NCBI RefSeq assembly: GCF_042879035.1
Contig: NZ_JBIAOU010000007.1
Span: forward strand, 1-64,000
Origin: Rhodococcus_G sp042879035
Lineage (GTDB): Bacteria > Actinomycetota > Actinomycetes > Mycobacteriales > Mycobacteriaceae
Direction: 5' to 3'
Length of the DNA: 64,000 bases
This document shows, in pieces, positions 32,436 through 40,938 of the stretch. The notes below the pieces were generated by a model. That model ran no database searches, was not told the DNA's origin, and saw only the letters and a program-made list of their open reading frames with translations. The position numbers and the translations under genes were made by a program. Position 1 is the first letter of the stretch. Every line of letters begins with the position of its first letter.

Positions 32436-32789
32436 ATGAGGATGATCACGACGATGGCGGCGTCCGCCCTGATCGCCGGAGCGGTGGTCGCGGGAACGGG
32501 TGTCGCGCATGCGGATCCGGTGCCACCTCCGCCGCCGTTGACCAAACAGCAGGCCCTCGACAACATGCTGGTCGAACTGGGTCTCGGCTGGGCGCAGGGC
32601 GGGGCGGCGGGCACCGCCATCGGCACCGTCATCGGGCTCGGTGTCGGCTGCGTGTCGATGTTCCCGGGCAGCCTCGCCGGTTGCATCATCGGCGCCCCGA
32701 CCGGCGCCGTGATCGGGGGTCTGATCGGCATGGGCAACGGCAACCCGAAGGTCCAGCAGTCCATCGAGACCTACCTGAACACGCCGTGA
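32436..32789 (+). CDS. Small secreted glycine-rich protein
   Basis: A 117-residue protein with a clear signal peptide (ITTMAASALIAGAVVAGTGVAHA, cleavage before DPVPPPPP) and a glycine-zipper-like hydrophobic region, GTAIGTVIGLGVGCVSMFPGSLAGCIIGAPTGAVIGGLIGMGNG, with two cysteines. Such GxxxG segments often insert in or span envelope membranes. Function unknown. ATG at 32436, 38 bases after the DUF5602-like gene. Confidence 0.7.
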   Translation: MRMITTMAASALIAGAVVAGTGVAHADPVPPPPPLTKQQALDNMLVELGLGWAQGGAAGTAIGTVIGLGVGCVSMFPGSLAGCIIGAPTGAVIGGLIGMGNGNPKVQQSIETYLNTP

Positions 32790-32805
32790 CCCGGGAAGGC
32801 CGCTG

Positions 32806-33018
32806 GAGCGTGTCTCCCACCTCACGGACCACCAGCTCGATACCGGTACACGATGCCCTCGACGACCGTGCGATCGTTCCGGAAGGGGCGGCCCTCGAGT
32901 CCGTCGGAGGAGGGCAACATCGGTTCGATCAACGCCCACTGGGCGTCGGACAGGTACTCGGTACGTGACACGACGCCCAGTGTCGTTGATGGAGACGCCC
33001 CTGTTGGGAGATACGTTC
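32806..33018. mobile_element. MITE-like remnant of an IS5-type element
   Basis: A 213-bp stretch with terminal inverted repeats GAGCGTGTCTCCCA (32806-32819) and TGGGAGATACGTTC (33005-33018), matching at 12 of 14. Inside, on the minus strand, is the N-terminal piece of an IS5-family transposase: SRTEYLSDAQWALIEPMLP, then GRPFRNDRTVVEGIVYRYRAG. The rest of the transposase is gone, so it could only move if helped from elsewhere. It fills the 293-base gap between genes. Confidence 0.75.
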
Positions 33019-33082
33019 TGGCCATGGACGGGAGACCGCGCCCGATGATCGCGGTTCGATCCGATCGCGCTACAAGCAGGTC

Positions 33083-33811
33083 CTACTTCAGATGCCGGGC
33101 GAAGAACCGGTTTCCCTCCTCTCCCGCGAACGGCGGGACGCCGGTGTGCCCGCCCATATTGGCGTGCAGCGTCTTCTCCTTGGAGGCGAAGGCGTCGAAC
33201 AGGTCCAGGGCCTGTTGCCGGTCGTTGCCTTCGTCGTCCCACTGCAGCAGGACATGCAGCGGAATTGTGACCTCACGGGCCTGCTCGAATATGGTGCGCG
33301 GCACGTAGCTTCCGGCGAACAGAACCGCGGCCGCGATGCGCGGCTCGACGACCGCGAACCGGACGCCAACCGAGATCAGCCCTCCCGAATACCCGACCGG
33401 GCCGTCGATTTCGGGCAGCGCGAGAAGCACGTCGAGGACGGCCCGCCATTCCGGGACGGACTGATCGACGAGAGGCAGGACGAGCCGGTCGACGATGTCG
33501 TCGGTCACCGGCTCACCGGTATGCAGCACCCGGTGCAGGTCGGCGCGGGCCTGGTCGGCCGCCGTCGAACCGGGCCGCTCACCGCTCCACGGGAGCTCGA
33601 TGGTCGCCGCGGCGAAGCCCGCCGCCACGGTGCGCCGGGCCCGATCCGCAAGCCGGGGGTACATCCGGTGCAGGCCCCCGGGGTGGCCCAGCAGGATCAG
33701 CGGCGTTCGAGCGGATGAGGATCCGGGCGTCCACAGGATGCCGGGGATTTCACCGAGGGTGAATTCGCGTTCGAGGACGTCGTCGAGACGCTTTTCGGAA
33801 GTGAATTGCAT
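33083..33811 (-). CDS. Alpha/beta hydrolase
   Basis: A 242-residue hydrolase: GILWTPGSSSARTPLILLGHPGGLHRMYPRLADRARRTVAAGFAAATIELPWSGER, nucleophile elbow GYSGGLISVG, VLLQWDDEGNDRQQALDLFDAF with the acid residue, and MGGHTGVPPFAGEE with the histidine. Related proteins are annotated as dienelactone-hydrolase-like or acyl esterases. ATG at 33811 has GAAAGG upstream. Isolated between two insertion-sequence scars. The bases 33812-34039 upstream hold its promoter and otherwise nothing I can identify. Confidence 0.75.
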   Translation of the reverse strand: MQFTSEKRLDDVLEREFTLGEIPGILWTPGSSSARTPLILLGHPGGLHRMYPRLADRARRTVAAGFAAATIELPWSGERPGSTAADQARADLHRVLHTGEPVTDDIVDRLVLPLVDQSVPEWRAVLDVLLALPEIDGPVGYSGGLISVGVRFAVVEPRIAAAVLFAGSYVPRTIFEQAREVTIPLHVLLQWDDEGNDRQQALDLFDAFASKEKTLHANMGGHTGVPPFAGEEGNRFFARHLK

Positions 33812-34039
33812 GGTCGTACCTTTCGGGAGTGCTCGTTGACGGCGCTCCCAGACGACCTATCGCCTGACCGTGACCCCGAAGAGGAGCACCCATGTCGATA
33901 CTGCGTTCACGGGTATCACCTCCTCATTCGTTCGCACGGCTCCCCGAAAGTACCAGTGGCCGGTTGCGCGGCGCGAATCGATTTCGGAGTGTCCTGAACC
34001 GTCACGAGTTCGGGACCGGCCTCGGCGTTCAGACCAGGG

Positions 34040-34269
34040 CCGGTGGGCGCGGCGATGGTTGAGCGTCGTGGACGCTCTCGTACTCGCCCGGGGCCAGGTG
34101 ATCCAGCCGAGAATGCAGGCGCGAGTCGTTCACCAATCGCACCACTGAGTCCGTCGGACGAGGACACATCGGTTCGACCAACGCCCGCCGGGCATCGGAC
34201 AGGTACTCGGTACGCGACACGACGCCCAGTCGTCATGATGGTGACGCCCCTCATTTGGGAGACACGCTC
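34040..34269. mobile_element. Mosaic scar of two insertion sequences
   Basis: Minus-strand reading gives, from 34269 leftward, an IS end (TGGGAGACACGCTC at 34256-34269, same as the element at 32806), the IS5-type start SRTEYLSDARRALVEPM, and then an IS3-type transposase C terminus, LVNDSRLHSRLDHLAPGEYESVHD. The two transposase pieces come from different families and are fused, so one element probably inserted in or recombined with the other and both then decayed. Confidence 0.65.
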
Positions 34270-34409
34270 TACCCGGCGAGGTCGTCCGGTCCGATCGGGT
34301 CGACTGCCCACGCCTCGGCGCTCGTCGCGGACCTCGCGCGCAACCACCGGATTCCGAGAAGCGCGATGCCCACCACCACCACCACCACGACGGCGGACAG
34401 AGGAACCAT
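34269..34409 (-). CDS. Putative 46-aa single-pass membrane protein
   Basis: ATG at 34409, then a hydrophobic helix PLSAVVVVVVVGIALLGIRWLRAR with a run of seven valines and positive residues after it, and an acidic tail VDPIGPDDLAG. It begins 15 bases after the TetR stop. Its TAG stop (34269-34271) coincides with the end of the insertion-sequence scar, so the original C terminus may have been longer. No clear ribosome site, so coding is uncertain. Confidence 0.35.
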   Translation of the reverse strand: MVPLSAVVVVVVVGIALLGIRWLRARSATSAEAWAVDPIGPDDLAG

Positions 34410-34423
34410 GCGGGACGGCAAGG

Positions 34424-35044
34424 CTACTCGACCCCCAGGCGCGTGGGCTGGGCGACGATCGCGGACCCCACCCAGCGCCGCAGGTACCGCCGCATCTCGT
34501 CGTCGTTGCGCGGCGGGTCACCGGGAGAGACGAAGAACGACTGCATCGTCCGCAGCACGAACTCGACGAGTTCGGTGAGCGCGGCGTCGTCGTAGCCGAA
34601 CCGCTCCCAGTCGACGTCGAATCGCCGGATCATCGTCATGCCGAACACCCGCGCCTCGTGCGAGGTGAGACCCTCGGGGTGGACGTTCGTGTACGAACCG
34701 GACAGCAGAATCCCCAGGTGAGGCGTGCGGCGCACCTCGGCGAGCGTGTAGACGATGCCCTCGGTCATCGCCTCGACCGGATCGACGAGACCCTGCACGT
34801 GCCCGGCCAGCCGGTCGAGGAACCCGGCGACCGACGCGATGGCCGCGGCCCGCATCAATGCGTCCGCGCTGGGGAAGTACCGGTACACCGTCTGCCGGAT
34901 GACGCCCAGCGACTCGGCGACGTCGGCGATGCCGATCGCCGAACCCGTCTGCCCGATGAGATCCACTGCGGTGGAGACGATCCGGCGCGACGCCTCGTCG
35001 TCGTCGTTCGGCGGGCTTCCGCCCCACCCGCGTCTACGTGCCAC
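34424..35044 (-). CDS. TetR-family transcriptional regulator
   Basis: A 206-residue regulator with an N-terminal TetR helix-turn-helix at about residues 20-62: IVSTAVDLIGQTGSAIGIADVAESLGVIRQTVYRYFPSADALMRAA. A divergent ligand-binding helical domain follows. GTG start at 35044. It is divergent from the metal-hydrolase operon at 35264, with about 220 bases between, so it may control that operon; no operator palindrome stands out. Confidence 0.85.
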   Translation of the reverse strand: MARRRGWGGSPPNDDDEASRRIVSTAVDLIGQTGSAIGIADVAESLGVIRQTVYRYFPSADALMRAAAIASVAGFLDRLAGHVQGLVDPVEAMTEGIVYTLAEVRRTPHLGILLSGSYTNVHPEGLTSHEARVFGMTMIRRFDVDWERFGYDDAALTELVEFVLRTMQSFFVSPGDPPRNDDEMRRYLRRWVGSAIVAQPTRLGVE

Positions 35045-35263
35045 TGCCCGCTTCCTCGGCTCAACCGCGTCGCACGGAATTCTCGTCCGTCGACCCTCCG
35101 CATGAAGGGGCCGACGCTACCACCTCGGCCGTGCCGAGGACGAGATGACCGAAAGTGAACATACACATGCGCCGTTCTTCGTATGATCGCCTCCACGGGG
35201 GGACCTCGCGTGCCGAGAGTCCACCCGACCAGCCCGTTTTGCCGAGACACGAGGGAGCGCACC

Positions 35264-36214
35264 GTGACGCACCTGCATCCCCGAAAGATGGATTTCGGGT
35301 TCGAGGACGAGGACGTGCCCTTCCTCTGGAACCCGGAGAACCCCGCCTGGTCGAGCATGTCCAACGCCGTGTCGTTCCTGGCCATCGGCTTCGAGAAGAT
35401 GATCGTGAAGCTGATCCTCCAGACCAAGCCGCGGATCTCCGACCCCGCGGTCGTGGAGGAGGCGGTGGCGTTCATGCGACAGGAGGGCCACCACTCCACC
35501 GCGCACCGTCAGCACGTCAAGGCGCTGATCAAGCGGTATCCCGGGCTCCAGAACACCCTCGACGCGGTGATCGGCGAGTTCGACCTCCTCACCGAGGCGA
35601 CCTCCGTCGAGTACCGGCTCGCGTACACCGCCGATCTCGAGGCGACCTTCACGCCGGTGTTCAAGCTGATGCTCGACCATGACGCCACCCTGTTCCGGCC
35701 CGGCGACGACCGGGTCGCCTCCCTGTTCCTCTGGCACTTCGTCGAGGAGGTCGAACACCGCAGTTCCGCACTGATCATCTTCAATTCCGTTGTCGGAAGC
35801 GAGCTCTACCGGATGCGGATGGCGCCGTCGATCTTCGCGCACGTGATGAAGGTGATCCGGATCGCGTGCGCCGGGTTCAACCAGCACGTGCCGATCGGGG
35901 ACCGCAAGGTCGACGCGCTGTCGATGTTCGCGATGCACCGCACCAAGCAGAAGGTGCTCACCTTCGTCGCGCCCTACCTCACCAAGGGCACGATGCCGCG
36001 CGCGTTCGACGGGCTCCCCCGCGGTGAACAGCTCACCGCCCTGTCCGGCATCATCCGCAGCCAGATGCCGAAACACGATCCGACACACGAGAAACTGCCC
36101 GCGCTGGCCGGCCGGTGGTTCGAGCGGTACGACGCCGGCTACGACTGCACCCGCTGGTACACCGCCGACACCCGAGCGCCGCGGCCCGCCCCGGCGGTAT
36201 CGGAGGCCAACTGA
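35264..36214 (+). CDS. Predicted metal-dependent hydrolase (PF10118 type)
   Basis: A 316-residue helical protein of the COG3687/PF10118 family: RKMDFGFEDEDVPFLWNPENPAWSSMSNAVSFLAIGFEKM, FMRQEGHHSTAHRQH, then SLFLWHFVEEVEHRSSALIIFNSV. The E-G-H-H...H and E-E-x-E-H-R motifs are probably metal ligands in a ferritin-like or di-metal helical bundle. The reaction is unknown. GTG at 35264 follows GAGGGAG. The next gene overlaps its stop (TGATG), so the pair is an operon, possibly under the divergent TetR gene. Confidence 0.8.
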   Translation: MTHLHPRKMDFGFEDEDVPFLWNPENPAWSSMSNAVSFLAIGFEKMIVKLILQTKPRISDPAVVEEAVAFMRQEGHHSTAHRQHVKALIKRYPGLQNTLDAVIGEFDLLTEATSVEYRLAYTADLEATFTPVFKLMLDHDATLFRPGDDRVASLFLWHFVEEVEHRSSALIIFNSVVGSELYRMRMAPSIFAHVMKVIRIACAGFNQHVPIGDRKVDALSMFAMHRTKQKVLTFVAPYLTKGTMPRAFDGLPRGEQLTALSGIIRSQMPKHDPTHEKLPALAGRWFERYDAGYDCTRWYTADTRAPRPAPAVSEAN

Positions 36215-37362
36215 TGGCGGACCTGTGCTCCCCCACCTTCGCCGACCTCGCGACCCGCCTCGGCTTCTCGTGCGCGGAGGCCGGCGGACTCGTCGAGTTC
36301 CGCAGCCCCACCACACTCGAGAACTGGACGCTGCCGGTGCTCGAGTTCACCGTCGTGCTCGGCTCGCTGCTCGCCCTAGTCCTCGCGATCGCGCGGCTGC
36401 GGCGCCACGGTGACCCGACCAATCTGGTGCTCTGGTTCGGCGCGACCGCCTACCTGTTCGTCATCGAACCGCCGCTGTACTTCCCGGCCGCCTTCGGCAT
36501 CGAGGATCACGTCGACACGATGTTCGCGCACAACGTGTTCACCGTCGACTTCCTGTGGGGCCGGCTCCCGCTGTACATCGTCGCGATCTACCCGCTGATG
36601 ACCACGATCGCCTTCGAGATCGTCAGGATGCTCGGCGTGTTCCGGCGGTACGGCGTCCTCGTCGGCGCCGTCTGCGTCGGATTCGTCCACCACGCCTTCT
36701 ACGAGATCTTCGACCACACAGGCCCGCAACTGCGGTGGTGGGAGTGGTCCCTCGACAACCCCGTCAACCAGCCGATGTTCGATTCGGTTCCGCTGCCGAG
36801 TGTGGTCGTGTTCGCCGCGCTGTGGCCGATGTCCCTCGCCTTCTGCGTCCAACTGTTCGTCGGCCGTCACGTCGACCGCGGCGAGCACTTCACGGGCCTC
36901 CAATTGGTCTGGCGCACAGTGGTGATCGGACTGCTGGCGTCGCTGGGCACCTTCATCCTGCCCCTCCCCGCGACGGTGTTCGGGGCGGGCAGCGACACCG
37001 TCCGCGGATTCCTCTACGCCGCCGAACTGGTCGTCCTGACCGTGGTCGCGGTCGTGGTCCTCGCCCGGCAGTGGTCGCGGCTGCGCCGCGACGACACCGA
37101 CATCCCGGCGTACGGCAACGACTTCGTCCGCTGGTACGCCGTCGTGTATCTGGCCGTCATGGCCGTCCTGTGGGCGACGGCGCTGCCCGACTGGTTCGGC
37201 GCCGTCGACGGCGTCACCGACAACGGCGACCCGATCGGCAGCCTCTGGTACACGGCCGGCTGCTTCGCCATCGCGATCACCTGCGTCGTCGCCACATTCA
37301 CCGTGCCGCGGCCGAAGTCGGATGCCGACTCCGCGGCGGTGAGCACACCGGCGGCAACCTAG
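36214..37362 (+). CDS. Polytopic membrane protein, coupled to the metal hydrolase
   Basis: A 382-residue protein with about eight to nine transmembrane segments (LEFTVVLGSLLALVLAIARL, LYIVAIYPLMTTIAFEIV, VVVFAALWPMSLAFCVQLFVG, ELVVLTVVAVVVLARQW, WYAVVYLAVMAVLWATALP). A conserved-looking GFVHHAFYEIFDHTGPQLRWWEW stretch lies in a loop. I do not recognise a named family; similar membrane proteins accompany PF10118 genes in actinobacteria. The start overlaps the upstream stop by one base. Confidence 0.7.
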   Translation: MADLCSPTFADLATRLGFSCAEAGGLVEFRSPTTLENWTLPVLEFTVVLGSLLALVLAIARLRRHGDPTNLVLWFGATAYLFVIEPPLYFPAAFGIEDHVDTMFAHNVFTVDFLWGRLPLYIVAIYPLMTTIAFEIVRMLGVFRRYGVLVGAVCVGFVHHAFYEIFDHTGPQLRWWEWSLDNPVNQPMFDSVPLPSVVVFAALWPMSLAFCVQLFVGRHVDRGEHFTGLQLVWRTVVIGLLASLGTFILPLPATVFGAGSDTVRGFLYAAELVVLTVVAVVVLARQWSRLRRDDTDIPAYGNDFVRWYAVVYLAVMAVLWATALPDWFGAVDGVTDNGDPIGSLWYTAGCFAIAITCVVATFTVPRPKSDADSAAVSTPAAT

Positions 37363-37760
37363 GCGGCTCCGTAGACGACGTAGTCGTCGAACAGCTGCCA
37401 CAACGTGCCCGACTCCGCGAACCCGGCCTGCCGGAGCGCGGCGAGCTGGAACTGCACCGTGGTCGGCGGGGTCGCGTCCCGCCCGGCGAACCGGACCCGG
37501 TCGCCGTGCCCCGCCAGGTGTTCGCGGGCCAGTTCGAGGAGCATCGGATCGTGGTCGAGAGCCACCACCCGCGCATCCGGGAACCGGTCGAGGATCCGGC
37601 CGCTGAGCGATCCTGGTCCGCAGGCGAGATCGACCGCGGTGAAATCGGTTCCGACGGCGAGCTCCAGCGCGTCGAGCATCACGCCGAAAAGCACTTCCCG
37701 GTCAGCGATGTAGGCGGCCTGCTGACGATCCCAGCGCTCGACGAGCTCCGCCGACTTCAC
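37359..37760 (-). pseudogene. Class I SAM methyltransferase, in-frame internal deletion
   Basis: Only 133 residues where this family usually has about 220-250. The first ~95 residues are a normal SAM-binding half: FTAVDLACGPGSLSGRILDRFPDARVVALDHDPMLLELAREHL...RVRFAGRD. This jumps straight to a typical C terminus, FQLAALRQAGFAESGTLWQLFDDYVVYG, missing the strands and helices between. The frame is kept, so the product may be made but is unlikely to be active. The ATG overlaps the stop of the binding-protein gene by four bases, so it lies in the riboswitch-controlled transcript. Confidence 0.7.
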
Positions 37761-38752
37761 TGCGCAACCCCGAGGTCGCGCAGCCCCGCGGCGAGTTCCT
37801 CGATGCCCGCGACGTTGCGGATCGACGGATCCATCGTGGTACCGCTGATGACGATGTACCGCTTGTTCTGCACCGCGGTGAGTCGACTCGCCACCGGATC
37901 GGATTCGAGGAACCGGATCTTCGCCTCGGCGCTGTCGCCATCCCCGCCACGTCCGAGATCCGCGAGCACCAGCACCGCCGGATCACGGTCCAGAACACTC
38001 TCCCAGCCGATTTCGGGCCACAGCTGCCGACTGTCGGCGAAGGCGTTCACCGCCCCGACCTCGCGAGTCATGATCCCGGGCGCCCCGCAGCAGCCCGCGA
38101 TGTACGGCGTCGCGGTGCCCGCGTACCACCAGGCGAGCGTGACCCCGGACGGATCGATGCCGTCGGCCGCCGCCTCCGCACGGGATCGCAGGTCCGCCAC
38201 GAGTGCGTCACCGCGCTCGGAAACGCCGAACAGCGTGGAGACGTCGCCGATTTCGGCGTACAGGTCGTCGAGCGTCAGTTCCGAATCCTGCACGGCGTCC
38301 TGGCCGCCGCATTCGCTCGGGGACTGGTACGTCGCGACGCCGAGATCTGTGAACCGCTGCCGGTCGGCGATTCCCTCGGCGGAGAAGGTGTAGTCGAACG
38401 TGGTGTAGACGAGATCCGGGTCGCGATCGAGGACGGCCTCGAACGAGGGGAACTCGTCGTCGAACCGGAACACCTCGGACGCCCGCTGTTCGAGTTCGGG
38501 AAGGACCGGATCGTCGACGAACGCGAGACCGGCGAGGCGATCCTCGACGCCGAGGCTCAGCAGCAGCTCGGCCGCCGGCTGATTGACGGCGATCGCCCGC
38601 TCGACGGGAGCGTCGAGCGACACCGTGGTGTCGCAGTTCGTGAGGGCCGTCGGGGCATCGTGGTCGGCCGCCTCCTCGGCGCCGCATCCCGCCATCCCGA
38701 CCAGTGTCGCGGCCGCGATCCCGGCGGCCGCCATTCGGACATGTTGCTTCAT
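37757..38752 (-). CDS. Corrinoid-type ABC transporter substrate-binding lipoprotein (BtuF/FepB family)
   Basis: A 331-residue lipoprotein: signal and lipobox GIAAATLVGMAGC, then the two-lobe type III binding-protein fold with APVERAIAVNQPAAELLLSLGVEDRLAGLAF, a long linking helix, GWESVLDRDPAVLVLADLG and a C-terminal NVAGIEELAAGLRDLG. By sequence alone it fits siderophore or B12 binders. The cobalamin riboswitch upstream points to corrinoids. No permease or ATPase gene is adjacent; the next gene is the deleted methyltransferase. Confidence 0.85.
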   Translation of the reverse strand: MKQHVRMAAAGIAAATLVGMAGCGAEEAADHDAPTALTNCDTTVSLDAPVERAIAVNQPAAELLLSLGVEDRLAGLAFVDDPVLPELEQRASEVFRFDDEFPSFEAVLDRDPDLVYTTFDYTFSAEGIADRQRFTDLGVATYQSPSECGGQDAVQDSELTLDDLYAEIGDVSTLFGVSERGDALVADLRSRAEAAADGIDPSGVTLAWWYAGTATPYIAGCCGAPGIMTREVGAVNAFADSRQLWPEIGWESVLDRDPAVLVLADLGRGGDGDSAEAKIRFLESDPVASRLTAVQNKRYIVISGTTMDPSIRNVAGIEELAAGLRDLGVAQ

Positions 38753-38794
38753 GACACGTCAACTTCCTGCGGACGCCGCACGCGAGCGTCCACA

Positions 38795-38930
38795 CGAGAA
38801 ATGCCGGCGACAGTTCACCGACCCAGCAGGCGACCGGACTCGGGGCGTCACCCCACACCGTTGCGCGTCAGTTCCGGATTCCCACCGGATTCCACCTGAT
38901 CCCGATTGTCGGGATTGCCTGGCATCGCGG
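38795..38930 (-). promoter_or_regulatory. Cobalamin riboswitch
   Basis: On the minus strand, upstream of the binding-protein ATG, the sequence reads GGTGGGAATCCGGAACTGAC, then GCGCAACGGTG, then GAGTCCGGTCGCCTGCTGGG. These are the conserved B12-box and flanking elements of cobalamin riboswitches in their usual order. High B12 would shut off the downstream lipoprotein gene. Boundaries are approximate; a covariance-model fold would fix them. The rest of 38753-39036 holds the leader of the gene and the tRNA terminator. Confidence 0.85.
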
Positions 38931-38995
38931 AATCTAGCAGGCACGGACTCAGCCGGGCCCCGCCGACGTGCCGCGCGGACCGGTTCGTGGCACGA

Positions 38996-39030
38996 GAAAG
39001 GCCCCTCACCTGCATCAACAGGTGAGGGGC
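38996..39030 (-). terminator. tRNA-Ser(TGA) terminator
   Basis: Stem GCCCCTCACCTG/CAGGTGAGGGGC with a short loop, followed on the minus strand by TTTC, directly downstream of the tRNA. Nearly the same stem sequence as the other tRNA-Ser terminators in this window. Confidence 0.8.
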
Positions 39031-39036
39031 CAGCTG

Positions 39037-39121
39037 CGGAAGCGGAGGGATTTGAACCCCCGGTCGCTCTCACGACGCTCGCTTTCAAGGCGAGTGCATT
39101 CGGCCGCTCTGCCACGCTTCC
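39037..39121 (-). tRNA. tRNA-Ser(TGA)
   Basis: Eighty-five bases with acceptor GGAAGCG/CGCTTCC and discriminator G. The anticodon loop CTTGAAA gives TGA; the variable arm is long. CCA is not encoded. Confidence 0.95.
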
Positions 39122-39172
39122 GTGGCGAATCCTAGCCGCCGGGCGCAACCGGGGACGAACCCGCCCGGCGCG

Positions 39173-39667
39173 TCACACCTCCGGGCGGGCGTCCAGGGCG
39201 GCGTCGACCTTCTCGAACACGGTGCCGACGGCGTCGAGTTCCTTCGCGTCGAGCAGGTCGATCAGGTAGTTCCGCACCCCGTTGAGGTGGGTGGGAGCGG
39301 CTTCGGCGAGTTTGCTGCGGCCGTGCGGTGTGATCAGGGCGAGCACGCCGCGGCCGTCCTCGACACAGGTGCTGCGGGTGACGAGGTCGTCCGTCTCCAT
39401 CCGCCGCACCTGGTGGGTGAGGCGGCTGCGGGACGAGAGGATCCCGTCCGCGAGCTCGCTCATCCGGACCGACCCGTCGGGCGACTCCGACAGGATCACG
39501 AGGATCCGGTAGTCCGCCAGGGAGATCTGGTGTCGGCTCTGCAGCTCCCGGTTGAGCACCTCCATCAGGCGCTGACTGCCCTCGATGAACCCCCGCCAGG
39601 CACGCATCTCCGCCGCGTCGAGCCAGTGCGGAGACGCCGCCGTCTCATCTGCAATCTCTGTTGCCAC
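39173..39667 (-). CDS. MarR-family transcriptional regulator
   Basis: A 164-residue winged-helix regulator: WRGFIEGSQRLMEVLNRELQSRHQISLADYRILVILSESPDGSVRMSELADGILSSRSRLTHQVRRMETDDLVTRSTCVEDGRGVLALITPHGRSKL. This is the full MarR core, with the D-x-R-G wing. It lies directly after the hydroxyacid oxidase gene on the same strand (28 bases apart in transcription terms), so it might be transcribed separately. Ligand unknown. Confidence 0.9.
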   Translation of the reverse strand: MATEIADETAASPHWLDAAEMRAWRGFIEGSQRLMEVLNRELQSRHQISLADYRILVILSESPDGSVRMSELADGILSSRSRLTHQVRRMETDDLVTRSTCVEDGRGVLALITPHGRSKLAEAAPTHLNGVRNYLIDLLDAKELDAVGTVFEKVDAALDARPEV

Positions 39668-39695
39668 CCCGCCATTCTAGTGAGCGGGGGACCGC

Positions 39696-40871
39696 TCAGG
39701 TGGCGCGAAGGATCGACGGATCCAACTCGGCGACGGTCGCGAAACCGGCGAGGCCCATGTTGACGTCGAAGTCCGCGAGCAGCATCCGCAGCGCGTGCCG
39801 CACTCCGTCTGCACCCGCGAGTCCGAGGCCGTACACCCACGGACGGCCGTACAGGACGGCGTCCGCGCCGAGCGCCAGCGCCTTCATCACGTCCGCGCCG
39901 CTGCGGATCCCGGAGTCGAGCAGCACGGCCGCCCGGTCCCCGATCGCGGCGGCGACCTCGGGGAGGGCGTCGAGCGCGGCGATCGCCCCGTCGACCTGAC
40001 GGCCACCGTGGTTGCTCACCACGACACCGGACGCGCCTGCGTCGATCACCTCGCGGGCGTCGTCGGGATGCACGATGCCCTTCACCACGATCGGCAGGTC
40101 GGTCCAGTCCCGCAGTCGTGCAACGTCCCTCGTGCGGAGGGCGTGATTGCCGAACATCGACACCCACGTCAGCACCGCCATCTGCATCGCCTCGGTGCTC
40201 TCCTCCGGGGGCGTCGCGAGGCGGGACCGGAACACCGGGTCGGACAGGTAGTTCGCGATTCCCTTCGCCTTCAGGAACGGCAGGTGACCGAGCACGAGAT
40301 CACGTGGTCGCCAACCCATTCCGGGAGTGTCGGCGGTGACGACGATCGCCTTCGCGCCGGCTGCGGCGGCGCGCCGCACGAACGATTCCGCGACCTCCTC
40401 GTCCGACGGCCAGTACAGCTGGTACCACCAGTTCTCACCCGACGCCGCCGCGACCGTCTCGATCGGCGTGGACGCCGCCGTCGAGAGCACCGACCCGACA
40501 CCGAGTTCGGACGCGACCGCGCCGACCGCCGCCTCCGCGTCCGGGTGCACCATTTCGAGCACCCCGACCGGGGCGGTGAGCACCGGCGCCGCCAGCCGCG
40601 TCCCCAGCACGTCGACAGCGAGGTCGCGGGCGTCGGCGGCGGCGGTGCCGCGCAGCATCCGCGGCACGATCGCGTGCCGGTCGAAGGCCGCCAGGTTCGC
40701 CGCCGCCGTCCGTTCGGTGGACGCGCTGCCCGCGATGTAGCCGAACGCCTCCGGCGAGAGCCGCTCACGCGCGAGGTCCTCGAGACCGGCCGCCGTCATC
40801 GGCAGCTCCGGGACCACGCCGCCGAGGCCGGAGAAGTAGATCTCGTTCTGCATGTTGCCGAAGTAGGTCAC
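39696..40871 (-). CDS. FMN-dependent alpha-hydroxy acid oxidase (lactate monooxygenase-like)
   Basis: A 391-residue TIM-barrel flavoenzyme: FGYIAGSASTERTAAANLAAFDRHAIVPRML, LAAPVLTAPVGVLEMVHPDAE, WWYQLYWPSD, AIVVTADTPGMGWRPRDL, VVKGIVHPDDA, then the active-site SNHGGRQVDGAIAALDALPEV and DSGIRSGADVMKALALGADAVLYGRPW. It is close in length and motifs to lactate 2-monooxygenase (lactate to acetate and CO2); other 2-hydroxy acids are possible. GTG start at 40871. It is divergent from the quinone oxidoreductase at 40939. Confidence 0.85.
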   Translation of the reverse strand: MTYFGNMQNEIYFSGLGGVVPELPMTAAGLEDLARERLSPEAFGYIAGSASTERTAAANLAAFDRHAIVPRMLRGTAAADARDLAVDVLGTRLAAPVLTAPVGVLEMVHPDAEAAVGAVASELGVGSVLSTAASTPIETVAAASGENWWYQLYWPSDEEVAESFVRRAAAAGAKAIVVTADTPGMGWRPRDLVLGHLPFLKAKGIANYLSDPVFRSRLATPPEESTEAMQMAVLTWVSMFGNHALRTRDVARLRDWTDLPIVVKGIVHPDDAREVIDAGASGVVVSNHGGRQVDGAIAALDALPEVAAAIGDRAAVLLDSGIRSGADVMKALALGADAVLYGRPWVYGLGLAGADGVRHALRMLLADFDVNMGLAGFATVAELDPSILRAT

Positions 40872-40938
40872 AGCGAGACGGTATCGCCTCCACCGACTGC
40901 GCAGCGGTGGTACGCGGGCAGGCGCTAGCGTCGGTGTC

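Noticed and set aside
33806..34148. Small plus-strand frames between the hydrolase and TetR genes
   Set aside because: They run through the insertion-sequence scar, have no homologous look and lack ribosome sites.
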